A stretch of DNA of 64,000 nucleotides. Origin: Streptomyces pactum (GTDB taxonomy: Bacteria > Actinomycetota > Actinomycetes > Streptomycetales > Streptomycetaceae). Position 1 is the first letter of the stretch, and the number at the start of each line of letters is the position of its first letter. Under the pieces are notes generated by a model that saw nothing but the letters and a program-made list of their open reading frames with translations, did not search any database and was not told the DNA's origin. Both the position numbers and the translations under genes were made by a program. Shown in pieces: positions 44,438 to 53,600 of this stretch. The stretch lies in contig NZ_JACYXC010000001.1 in NCBI RefSeq assembly GCF_016031615.1, positions 3,720,001 to 3,784,000 on the forward strand, in the 5' to 3' direction.

Positions 44438-44926
44438 TCACACCTCGGTGGCCAGGTCGGTCTCCTCGAAGACCAGCAGCGTCCGGCTGCTGAGCACGTC
44501 CGGGATCGACTGGATACGGGTGAGCACCAGCTCGCGCAGTGAGCGGTTGTCCGCCGTGTGCACCAGCAGCAGCACGTCGAAATCCCCGCTGACCAGGGCG
44601 ATGTGCGCGGCCCCGGGGAGCTTGCGCAGCTCCTCGCGGACGGTCCGCCAGGAATTCTGGACGATCTTCAGCGTGATGTACGCCGAAGCGCCCTGCCCGG
44701 CGCGTTCCTGATCGACCCGCGCCGAGAACCCCCGGATCACACCGTCGTCGAGCAGGCGATTCATCCGCGCGTAGGCGTTGGCGCGCGAGACGTGTACCCG
44801 CTCGGCGACGGAACGTATCGAGGCCCGGCCGTCCGTTTGGAGCATGCGCAGGATGTCCCGGTCGATGGCGTCCAGCGGTCGCGCGGGTGGCCGGGCGTCG
44901 AAGTTGGCCATCTGTTCGTCCTGCAT
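44438..44926 (-). CDS. Lrp/AsnC family transcriptional regulator (BkdR-like)
   Basis: 162 residues. An N-terminal HTH (about 18-62, RDILRMLQTDGRASIRSVAERVHVSRANAYARMNRLL) is followed by a RAM effector-binding domain (about 78-155). Lrp proteins sense amino acids and form octamers. Divergence from bkdABC strongly suggests it controls that operon in response to branched-chain amino acids or their 2-oxoacids, as BkdR-type regulators do. ATG 44926 follows GGGGAGG; ATG 44911 is possible. The shared promoter also holds a DnaA box and a TetR-like palindrome. Confidence 0.92.
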   Translation of the reverse strand: MQDEQMANFDARPPARPLDAIDRDILRMLQTDGRASIRSVAERVHVSRANAYARMNRLLDDGVIRGFSARVDQERAGQGASAYITLKIVQNSWRTVREELRKLPGAAHIALVSGDFDVLLLVHTADNRSLRELVLTRIQSIPDVLSSRTLLVFEETDLATEV

Positions 44927-44984
44927 ACGGTCCCGCCTCCCCTTCGTGGACGCAATGCCTTCATCTCAGGCTGTGGAAAACCGT

Positions 44985-44993
44985 TTGTCCACA
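44985..44993 (+). promoter_or_regulatory. DnaA box in the lrp-bkdA promoter region
   Basis: Exact consensus TTGTCCACA in the divergent promoter. A degenerate inverse copy TGTGGAAAA lies at 44972-44980. Confidence 0.45.
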
Positions 44994-45027
44994 GGCTGCG
45001 GACGCCTGTAGCCAAAATGTGCTGGCG

Positions 45028-45045
45028 ACCGAACAATCGGTAGGT
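45028..45045. promoter_or_regulatory. Degenerate TetR-type palindrome upstream of bkdA
   Basis: ACCGAACAATCGGTAGGT fits the ACCGA-N-CGATCG-N-TCGGT operator with two mismatches. It is 73 bases before the bkdA start, where a repressor could act. Confidence 0.5.
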
Positions 45046-45118
45046 GAGGGCCTGCCCGGTCCTCCGGGCCCTCGCTGCCCGGTTTCTGCCGTTCCCGCCA
45101 TCCGTCCAGGAGGTCGCC

Positions 45119-46255
45119 ATGACGGTTCTTGAGCAGCCCGGTGCCTACCGGCCGACTCCCCCGCCTGCCTGGCGGCCCCGTCTCGACCCGGCGCCGTTGC
45201 TGCCGGACCCCGAGCCGGTGCGGCTGCTCGGCACCCCGGCCGCCGCGGACCTCGATCCCGGGCTGCTGACCAGGCTCTACCGGGAGCTGGTCCGCGGCCG
45301 ACGGTACAACGCGCAGGCCACCGCCCTCACCAAGCAGGGCAGGCTCGCCGTCTACCCCTCCTCCACCGGCCAGGAGGCGTGTCAGGTGGCCGCCGCCATG
45401 GTGCTGGAGGAGCGGGACTGGCTCTTCCCCAGTTACCGGGACACGCTGGCGGCCGTGGTCAGGGGGCTGGACCCGGCGCAGGCGCTGACCCTGCTGCGGG
45501 GGGACTGGCACAACGGCTACGACCCGCGCGAGTACCGGGTCGCGCCGCTGTGCACCCCGCTCGCCACCCAGCTGCCGCACGCCGTCGGGCTCGCCCACGC
45601 CGCCCGGCTCAAGGGGGATGACGTGGTGGCGCTGGCCATGGTCGGTGACGGGGGCACCAGTGAGGGCGACTTCCACGAGGCGCTGAACTTCGCCGCGGTC
45701 TGGCAGGCCCCGGTGGTCTTCCTGGTCCAGAACAACGGCTTCGCGATCTCGGTGCCGCTGGCCAAGCAGACCGCCGCCCCGTCCCTGGCGCACAAGGCCG
45801 TGGGGTACGGCATGCCCGGCCGGCTGGTGGACGGCAACGACGCCGCCGCGGTCCACCAGGTCCTGGGCGAGGCGGTCCGCCGGGCACGCGAGGGCGGCGG
45901 TCCCACCCTGGTGGAGGCGGTCACCTACCGCCTCGACGCGCACACCAACGCCGACGACGCCACCCGCTACCGCGCGGAGGAAGAGCTGACGGCATGGCGC
46001 GCCCACGACCCGATCGACCTGATGGAGGCCGAGCTGAAGGGCCGCGACCTGATCGACGAGGACGGCATGGCCGCCGCGCGGGAGGCGGCCGAGGACATGG
46101 CCAGGGCACTGCGCGACCGGATGAACGACGACCCGGTGCTGGAGCCGATGGAGCTCTTCGAGCACGTCTACGCCGAGAAGACCGGCCAGCTGCGTGAGCA
46201 GGCGGCGCAGCTGCGCGCCGAGCTGGACGCCGAATCCCAGGAGGGGGAGCGATGA
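45119..46255 (+). CDS. bkdA: Branched-chain 2-oxoacid dehydrogenase E1 alpha subunit
   Basis: 378 residues. The thiamine-diphosphate motif GDGGTSEGDFHEALNFAAVW...VQNN (about 177-206) and the family's YPSSTGQEACQVA and FPSYRD segments are intact. With E1 beta it decarboxylates 2-oxoacids from Val, Leu and Ile and reductively acylates the E2 lipoyl arm. The acyl-CoAs formed feed branched-chain fatty acids and polyketide starters. ATG 45119 has an AGGAGG site. The stop overlaps the bkdB start (ATGA). Confidence 0.96.
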   Translation: MTVLEQPGAYRPTPPPAWRPRLDPAPLLPDPEPVRLLGTPAAADLDPGLLTRLYRELVRGRRYNAQATALTKQGRLAVYPSSTGQEACQVAAAMVLEERDWLFPSYRDTLAAVVRGLDPAQALTLLRGDWHNGYDPREYRVAPLCTPLATQLPHAVGLAHAARLKGDDVVALAMVGDGGTSEGDFHEALNFAAVWQAPVVFLVQNNGFAISVPLAKQTAAPSLAHKAVGYGMPGRLVDGNDAAAVHQVLGEAVRRAREGGGPTLVEAVTYRLDAHTNADDATRYRAEEELTAWRAHDPIDLMEAELKGRDLIDEDGMAAAREAAEDMARALRDRMNDDPVLEPMELFEHVYAEKTGQLREQAAQLRAELDAESQEGER

Positions 46256-47298
46256 CCACCGCGGCTGTTGAGACGGCCCGTAAGCCCGCCACCATGGCCC
46301 AGGCGCTGGGCCGGGCGCTGCGTGACGCGATGGCGGAGGATCCGGCGGTGCACGTCCTGGGTGAGGACGTGGGGACGCTCGGGGGTGTGTTCCGGATCAC
46401 CGACGGGCTGGCGAAGGAGTTCGGCGACCACCGGTGCACCGACACCCCGCTGGCCGAGGCGGGCATCCTGGGCACCGCGGTCGGCATGGCGATGTACGGG
46501 CTGCGACCGGTGGTCGAGATGCAGTTCGACGCCTTTGCCTACCCGGCGTTCGAGCAGCTCATCAGCCATGTGTCCCGGATGCGCAACCGCACCCGCGGCG
46601 CGTTGCCGATGCCGATCACCGTGCGGGTGCCCTACGGCGGCGGGATCGGCGGGGTGGAGCACCACAGCGACTCCTCCGAGGCGTACTACATGGCCACCCC
46701 CGGGCTCCACGTGGTCACCCCGGCCACCGTCGCCGACGCCTACGGGATGCTCCGCGAGGCCATCGCCTCCGACGACCCGGTGGTCTTCCTGGAGCCCAAG
46801 CGCCTGTACTGGTCCAAGGCGGACTGGTCCGCCGACCGGCCCGAGCCGGTCGCCCCGATCGGGCGCGCGGTGGTGCGACGGCCGGCCACCGGCCAGGGCA
46901 GCCCGGTCTCCCTCATCACCTACGGCCCGTCGCTGCCGGTGTGCATGGAGGCGGCCGAGGCGGCCCGCGCGGAGGGCTGGGACCTCGAAGTCGTCGATCT
47001 GCGCTCGCTGGTGCCCTTCGACGACGAGACGGTGTGCGCCTCGGTACGCCGGACCGGCCGGGCACTGGTGGTCCACGAGTCTCCCGGGTTCGGCGGTCCC
47101 GGCGGCGAGATAGCCGCCCGGATCACCGAACGCTGCTTCCACCACCTGGAGGCACCGGTGCTGCGGGTGGCCGGATTCGACATCCCCTACCCGCCGCCGA
47201 TGGTGGAGCGCCACCACCTGCCGGGTGTGGACCGGGTGCTGGACGCCGTGGCCCGCCTCCAGTGGGAGTCGGAGTGGACCGAAGGGAGCGCCGACTGA
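46252..47298 (+). CDS. bkdB: Branched-chain 2-oxoacid dehydrogenase E1 beta subunit
   Basis: 348 residues, transketolase-like pyrimidine-binding and C-terminal domains (LGEDVGTLGGVFRITDGLAKEFG, TPLAEAGILGTAVGMAMYGLRPV, and the C-terminal ESPGFGGPGGEIAARI). It completes the E1 heterotetramer with bkdA. The start overlaps bkdA, and the stop shares a base with the bkdC start (TGATG), so all three are translated as one unit. Confidence 0.96.
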   Translation: MTTAAVETARKPATMAQALGRALRDAMAEDPAVHVLGEDVGTLGGVFRITDGLAKEFGDHRCTDTPLAEAGILGTAVGMAMYGLRPVVEMQFDAFAYPAFEQLISHVSRMRNRTRGALPMPITVRVPYGGGIGGVEHHSDSSEAYYMATPGLHVVTPATVADAYGMLREAIASDDPVVFLEPKRLYWSKADWSADRPEPVAPIGRAVVRRPATGQGSPVSLITYGPSLPVCMEAAEAARAEGWDLEVVDLRSLVPFDDETVCASVRRTGRALVVHESPGFGGPGGEIAARITERCFHHLEAPVLRVAGFDIPYPPPMVERHHLPGVDRVLDAVARLQWESEWTEGSAD

Positions 47299-48866
47299 TG
47301 ACGGTGGTACGTGAGTTCGCCCTCCCCGACCTCGGGGAAGGGCTCACCGAGGCGCTGATCGTGCGCTGGCTGGTCGAGGTGGGCGACGTGGTCACCGTCG
47401 ATCAACTGGTCGTCGAGGTGGAGACCGCCAAGGCGATGGTCGAGGTGCCGTGCCCCTACGGCGGCGTGGTGACCGCGAGGTTCGGCGAGGAGGGCACCGA
47501 GCTTCCGGTGGGCGCCCCGCTGCTCACGGTCGCGGTCCCGTCCGGTGACGGCCCGGCCGGCGGTGAACCGTCCGCGCCCGCCGCAGGTGACGGTCCCGCC
47601 GCGGATTCCGGCGGGAGCGAGGGCTCGGGCAATGTGCTCGTCGGGTACGGCACCGGCGCTCCCGCGGCGCGTCGGCGCCGGGTCCGCCCGGCGGGTCCGG
47701 TACCGGCCGGTGCGGCCGGGCACGCCCCCCGGCGGAACGCCTCACCGGGGCCGGTGGAAGCGGCGCCCGTGACGGTGCGGCAGCCGGACGGCACCACGCC
47801 GGCCGGGCCGGGCGCGCCGGCCGCCGGGACGGGTACGGCCGGTTCCGGGGACGGTTCGCCCGCAGCGCGGGCTGCGGTCCCGGTTCTCGACGCCCCGGGT
47901 GGGGCCGCCGGGGACGGCGCGGGCAGCGGCACGGAGCCGGTGCCGGTGATCTCGCCGCTGGTGCGCCGGATCGCCCGCGAGCACGGCATCGACCTGCGGC
48001 GGCTGCGTGGCAGCGGTCCCGAGGGTCTCATCCTCCGCGTCGATGTCGAACGGGCCGTGAGCCGGACCGCGGGCGGTGTGTCCACGGCACCGGCCGGGGC
48101 CCTCACGGCCATGGCCGCGGGTACGCCGGGGAGCGGGGCGGCCGCAGGGCTTCCGTCCGCGCCCGGCCGGCCCGCCGAGGAACAGCGGATACCGCTGCGC
48201 GGCCTGCGCGGCACGGTGGCGGACAAGCTCACCCGCAGCCGTACCGAGATCCCGGACGCGACCTGCTGGGTGGACGCCGACGCCACGGAGCTGCTGGCGG
48301 CCCGCGCGGCGATGAACGCCGCGGGCGGCCCCAAGGTGTCGCTGCTCGCCCTGCTGGCCAGGATCTGTACCGCGGGGCTGGCCCGCTTCCCCGAGCTCAA
48401 CTCCACCGTGGACACCGCGGCACGGGAGATCGTCCGGCTGCCGGGCGTGCACCTGGGTTTCGCGGCACAGACCGACCGCGGCCTGATGGTCCCGGTGGTG
48501 CGGGACGCCCACACCCTCAGCGCCGAGCAACTGGGCGCGGAGATGGCGCGGCTGACCGAGGCGGCCCGGGAGGGACGGCTCAGCCCCGCCGAGCTGACCG
48601 GCGGCACCTTCACCCTCAACAACTACGGGGTCTTCGGGGTGGACGGCTCCACGCCGATCATCAACCACCCCGAGGCGGCGATGCTCGGCGTCGGCCGGAT
48701 CATCCCGAAACCGTGGGTGCATGAGGGCGAGTTGGCGATACGCAAGGTGGTGCAGCTGTCGTTCACCTTCGACCACCGGGTGTGCGACGGCGGCACGGCC
48801 GGGGGCTTCCTGCGCTACGTGGCCGACTGCGTCGAACAACCGGCGGTGCTGCTGCGCACCCTGTAA
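47298..48866 (+). CDS. bkdC: Branched-chain 2-oxoacid dehydrogenase E2 (lipoyl acyltransferase)
   Basis: 522 residues. A lipoyl domain with Lys45 in VETAKAMVEV, a long Gly/Ala/Pro linker (about 85-215), a peripheral subunit-binding domain (about 217-254, ISPLVRRIAREHGIDLRRLRG) and a catalytic core (about 290-522) with the HxxxD motif at H493-D497. It moves the acyl group from lipoate to CoA. No E3 gene is adjacent, so lipoamide dehydrogenase must come from elsewhere. The linker is longer than usual. Confidence 0.95.
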   Translation: MTVVREFALPDLGEGLTEALIVRWLVEVGDVVTVDQLVVEVETAKAMVEVPCPYGGVVTARFGEEGTELPVGAPLLTVAVPSGDGPAGGEPSAPAAGDGPAADSGGSEGSGNVLVGYGTGAPAARRRRVRPAGPVPAGAAGHAPRRNASPGPVEAAPVTVRQPDGTTPAGPGAPAAGTGTAGSGDGSPAARAAVPVLDAPGGAAGDGAGSGTEPVPVISPLVRRIAREHGIDLRRLRGSGPEGLILRVDVERAVSRTAGGVSTAPAGALTAMAAGTPGSGAAAGLPSAPGRPAEEQRIPLRGLRGTVADKLTRSRTEIPDATCWVDADATELLAARAAMNAAGGPKVSLLALLARICTAGLARFPELNSTVDTAAREIVRLPGVHLGFAAQTDRGLMVPVVRDAHTLSAEQLGAEMARLTEAAREGRLSPAELTGGTFTLNNYGVFGVDGSTPIINHPEAAMLGVGRIIPKPWVHEGELAIRKVVQLSFTFDHRVCDGGTAGGFLRYVADCVEQPAVLLRTL

Positions 48867-49751
48867 CCGGCGCCCCCGCCCGGTGCGGCCGGGGCCCGGG
48901 CGGTGCGGCCGGGGGCCGGGCGGTGTCCCGCCGGGCCCGGCCGGTGCCCGCGTTCGGTCGGAGCCGGGGCGTGGTCCGGCCTGGGGCCCGGTCAGCGCCT
49001 GGGCTTGTCCGGCCTGGGGCCCGGTCAGCGCCTGGGCTTGGTCCGGCTTGGGCCCCGGTCCGGCTCGGGCTTGGTCGGTGGTGGGGCCCGGTCCGGCCGG
49101 GGGTGGGTCGGTGCCGGGTCCTGGTCCCGCCGGGGGCCGGTCAGTGCCTGGGGTTCGGTTGGCGCTGGGCCGTGGTCCGGTCTGGGACCGGTCCGGCTCG
49201 GGCTTGGTCGGTGGTGGGGCCCGGTCCGGCCCGGGGCTTGGTCGGTGCCGGTCTCGGTCCGGTCTGGGCCTGTCCGACGCCGGGTCCTGGTTCCGCCCGG
49301 GCCAGGTCAGTGCTGGGTTCAGCGGCGCTGGGCCGTGGCCGGGCTGGGCTCGGTCGGCCGTGGCTCCCCGTCCGGCCCGGGCCTCCGGTCCGGCTTGGGC
49401 TTGATCTGCGGTGGGAGCCCGGTCCGGACTGACTCCGGTTCCAACCCGGGACCGGGCCTGGGCCCGGTCCCGTCCAGGCCGGGGCCGTACCGGGCGCGCG
49501 AACAGCCGTACCGGCGGGCGGGCCGGGAGCCGGAAGCGCCTGGCACGGCCGTTCCGGGATGGGGCTCTCCCGGCCGGGGCGCTCCTGGGGGGCGGGCGTT
49601 CCTGGAGAGGTCGTGCTTCGGCCGGCCGCGTGTGGTGGCCGGGCCCCTGGGATGAGAGGGGAGGGCGGCGCGGGGGCAGCCGGGCCGGGGGCGGCCGGCG
49701 TGGGGCGGCACCGGCGGGGATGGGGCCGGGGCGAGCGGCGATACTCATGGG
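48867..49751. repeat. Minisatellite-like spacer between bkdC and mobA
   Basis: 885 bases without a credible gene. The part from about 48950 to 49440 consists of degenerate units built on GGTCCGG, GGGCTTGGTC and GGGGCCCGGTC. A perfect 33-bp unit is tandemly duplicated at 48975-49007 and 49008-49040. A 44-bp direct repeat occurs at 49055-49098 and 49188-49231. The promoter for mobA is not identifiable; a purine-rich stretch precedes its ATG. Confidence 0.75.
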
Positions 49752-50609
49752 ATGAGCGCGGGTGGATATGACGCGGTGATCCTCGCAGGCGGTGCTGCAC
49801 GGCGGCTCGGCGGTGCCGACAAGCCAGGCCTCAGCGTCGGCGGCCGGACCCTGCTGGACCGGGTGCTCGGTGCCTGCGCGGACGCGGCCCGGACCGTGGT
49901 GGTGGGTCCGCGGCGTCCGACGGTGCGGGCGGTGCGGTGGGTCCGCGAGACGCCGCCGGGCGGTGGGCCGCTGGCCGCGCTGGACGCCGGGTTGCGCGAG
50001 TCCACCGGCTCCGTCGTCGTGGTGCTCTCGGCCGACCTGCCCTTCCTCACCGGGCGGACGGTCGCGGAGTTGCGGGGCAGTCTGGCGGACGGCGGTGCCG
50101 AAGGCGTGCTGCTGACCGATCACGACGGGCGGGAGCAGCCCCTGGTCGCCGCCTACCATGCCGAGCCCCTCCGCCGGGAGCTGGCACTGCTCGCCGCCGA
50201 ACACGGCGGCCTGCGGGGACTGCCGCTGCGGCTCCTCACCGATGAGCTGTCCACCGGCCGCCTCCACCACCCCTGGGCCTCGTTCGACTGCGACACCTGG
50301 GAGGACATCGGCGCGGCCCGCACCCGGATCAGGGAGCATGGGCGTGTGCTGGACGAATGGATCACCGCAGTGAAGTCCGAACTCGGTATCGACCTGGAGG
50401 TGGATACGGCCGGTCTGCTCAACCTCGCCCGGGACGCGGCGCACGGTGTGGCGCGCCCGGCGGCGCCGCTCACCACGTTCCTGGTGGGGTACGCCGCGGC
50501 CCTGCGCGGCGGCGGCCCGGAGGCGGTGGCGGAGGCGATGCACAAGGCGAACGCCCTGGCCGCCCGCTGGGCGGAGGAAGGCGGGGCGCCGGAGCGGTCG
50601 TCGGAATGA
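49752..50609 (+). CDS. mobA: Molybdenum cofactor guanylyltransferase (MobA-like) fused to DUF6457
   Basis: 285 residues. The N-terminal nucleotidyltransferase domain (about 1-195) has the signature LAGGAARRLGGADKP, metal-site region VVVLSADLPFLTG and the C-terminal DTWEDIG. Residues about 200-280 form a helical DUF6457 domain (LDEWITAVKSELGIDLEVDTAGLLNLARDAAHGV). MobA adds GMP to molybdopterin to make the bis-MGD cofactor. Its stop overlaps the moeA start (ATGA), which links two steps of cofactor synthesis. The fusion is usual in Streptomyces. Confidence 0.9.
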   Translation: MSAGGYDAVILAGGAARRLGGADKPGLSVGGRTLLDRVLGACADAARTVVVGPRRPTVRAVRWVRETPPGGGPLAALDAGLRESTGSVVVVLSADLPFLTGRTVAELRGSLADGGAEGVLLTDHDGREQPLVAAYHAEPLRRELALLAAEHGGLRGLPLRLLTDELSTGRLHHPWASFDCDTWEDIGAARTRIREHGRVLDEWITAVKSELGIDLEVDTAGLLNLARDAAHGVARPAAPLTTFLVGYAAALRGGGPEAVAEAMHKANALAARWAEEGGAPERSSE

Positions 50610-53600
50610 CCGGGCCGGAGCGGGACATGGACCGCGAGGTGGACCAGGCGCTGGCGATCGCCAACGAAGGGCGCCGGGGTGCTGCCGGACAACCGTCCGT
50701 GCCCGAGCACCGGCGGCCGGAGGAGCGGGACCGAGCCCTGTCCCGGGACACCGACGGGGCCGGCCGGACCCGCGACACCGACGGGGGCAGCCGGACCCGC
50801 GACACGCCCCGGTACGTCGGCTGGGACCCGTGGAGTGAGCAGGACGAGCTGGACGTGAGCCGGGAACGGGCCGTGCGGGACCCCTGGGGGGACACGCCCG
50901 ACCCCTGGGAGGCGACCCGTCCCCGCGGAGGAGCGGCTCCCGGTGGCGACGGCCGCGCCGCCGCACCCCGTTCCGGGACCGTGCCCCGCGCCCCGGTGGA
51001 CGGGACTCCCCGCGCGTCGGCGGATGCCCGTCGGGTGGTGCCCTCCGGTAGCGCCGGGGGAGGTGAGGCGTCGGAGCGCGGAGGTGGTCCTCGGGCCCGT
51101 GACCGTTCTCAGGTGCGTGACGGTTCTCAGGCCCGTGAACGTTCTCAGGCCCGCGACCGCTCACGGGCGCATGACGGATCTCAGGCCGCCCGTCACGAGG
51201 GCCGGGGACCTGGTGGTGTGCGGGGCACGGGGGCTTCCCGGGACCGTGACGGCTTCCGGACCGGTGGTCGTGCCGCTGGTGGTGCGGTGGCCGGCGGCGG
51301 TCGCCGGACCGATGGTGGCGACGAGGGCGGAGACCGCCGCCGGGCCGGTGACGACCCACGGGTGGCGCGTACGCACCCGGAGACAGCCGCGGACTCCCGC
51401 GGGACGGCGGCGGAGTCGGAGCGTCCCGGTGCGGGCCGGGCCGCCGCCGGGCGGGGGAAGTCGGTGGACGGCGAGCGGGCCGAGACGGGCCCTTCCGTTC
51501 CGCGTGCCGCCTCCCGGTCCTCCGTTCCCGAGCCCGTGTCCCAGACGTTCGTTTCCGGGCGGGCGTCCCAGCCTCCTGTCGCTCCCGGGCCCGAGCCGGA
51601 CATCGGCCCCGGGGTCGGGTCCGGCATCGTCCTTCCCGAGGCGGTGTCCGGCATCGTCGTACCCGGGTGGGTCTCCGGTACCGCCGCCTCCGGTGCGGGT
51701 GCGGGTGCGGGTGGCGGCACGTCGGCTGCCGGTTCCTCGGTCGCTGGTGCCGGTTCCGATGCGGGCCGGACAACCGAGACGGCGGCCGCACCCGCGGCGG
51801 GCTTGGATTCCGGGGTCGCGGCCGGGTTCGTGTCGGGTACCGAGACGGCCGGGGCCGACGGGACTCCCGGGGCGGCTCCCGCGAAGTCCGGGACCGGCGG
51901 GACGTCCAGGAAGGCCGGGACTTCCCGGGTGGGCGGAACGTCCGGGGCGGGTGACGAGACCGACCACGGCGCACTGTCCGCCATGAGGAGCGCATCGGAC
52001 CGCGGCGAGGTGGCGGCTGGGGAGCCCGGAGCGCAGACCGGAGCGACGTCCGGCGCGGTTGCCGGTGCCCGGGCCCGTTCGGCAGCGGACGCGTCGGCGC
52101 CGGCTGACGTCCGGGCGGTCGGCCCGGGCGGTCGCAGGCGGGGGAAGAAGGAGAAGCGCGCAAAGGGCCGGTCGGGCGGCGTGCGGCCCGGGTCTGACGG
52201 TACGGATGTCACCCGGCGGGCGGGCGAAACTCGTTCGGCCGGTGGTTCGGCGGACGGAACGGAGCCCGAGGGCGCCGGTGTCACGACGGGTACGAGCCAC
52301 GCGGAGGCCGGGAGCCTTGGCGGGGACGAGGGCAGGGGCAGTGCGACGCACCGGCACGCCGGCCTGGTGGAAACCGGGCCCGCGGAGGCCGCTCGCCCTG
52401 GCGCCGGTGGGAGCCACGGTGCGGAGGCCCACGGTTCCGGCAGCTTTGAGGACCGGTGCTCGTCGGTGGGTGAGGGGCGCGGTGGCGCCGAGGACGGGCA
52501 CCTTGCGGTGGCCGGTCACTTCGCCGCGGACGGGCGCAGGTGCCGCCCGGCGCACGCGGGTTCCGGCCCTGTGGAGTTCGGGTGCGTGGAGGCCGACCGT
52601 CCGCTCATCGGTGAGGGCAGGGGCGTGGAGTCCGATGGTTCGGCCGGCTCCGAGGGCCGCTGCTCGCCGGTGGGTGACGGCCGCGGCAGGGCCGGGGCCG
52701 GTTACGTCCGGGCCGGGGGCCCCGGCACCGGCGTCGAGGGCAGGGACGCGGGGGCCGACAGCTCCGCGCCGGGTGCACGCAGGGGCCGGGGAGATGCCGG
52801 AGATGCCGGCGGTCACGGTTGCGGCGCGGACGGGTCCGGAAATGGACCGGCGGGCGGTTCGGGCACCGGCGGCACCCACCGTCCGCGTACGGGTGCCCCG
52901 GAGGCCGCCGGGACCGGCGGCACCCACCGTCTGAGCACTGGCGTCCCGGAGGGCGGACGGACCGGCGGTACGGACCGCCCCGGCGGCTCGCACACCGGTG
53001 ACCCGGCCCCCGCCCGCAGCCGCTTCACCTGGGATCCGATCATCGGCCCCATCGGCGACCCGGCCGCGGGCGGGTCCCGCCGTATCGGCGACCCGGGCAC
53101 GGGCGGCACCAGCGGCACCCGCGGCACCGGCCATCCGCTCACCGGCGGCACCGATGCCACAGGTGACCGGGGCGTCGGTCGCACGGCCGGCGCCGAGGAG
53201 CAAGGCACCCGCCGCACCGGCGAAACCGGCGGCCACGGCGTCGGCGACACCGGCCGCACCAGCCGCACCAGCGGCACCAGCCGTACCGGCCGGGCCAGCA
53301 ACACGGAGGGCGTCGGCGACACCGGTGATATGGGCATCGGCCGCCCGGGTGGCGCCGGCATCCCACGCATCGGTGACTCCGACGACACCGGTGACCCGCG
53401 CACCAGCAGCACCGGTGACACCGGCGACCAGCGCGCCGGCCGTAGCGGCCGTGCCGGCAGCGCCGACAGCACCAGCCGCGCGAGCGACACCGGGAACGGC
53501 GGGGACTCCGGGAACGGCGCGGACTCCGGTGACATCGAGGGCCCCGGGGACTCCGGGGTCACCGGCCACCCCGGTGACCCGGGGGCCACCCGCGCCGGCG

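Noticed and set aside
47742..52163. A 1,473-codon open frame on the minus strand
   Set aside because: It runs antisense to bkdC, mobA and moeA, encodes Pro/Arg-rich low-complexity sequence and has no start signal. It is a by-product of high G+C.
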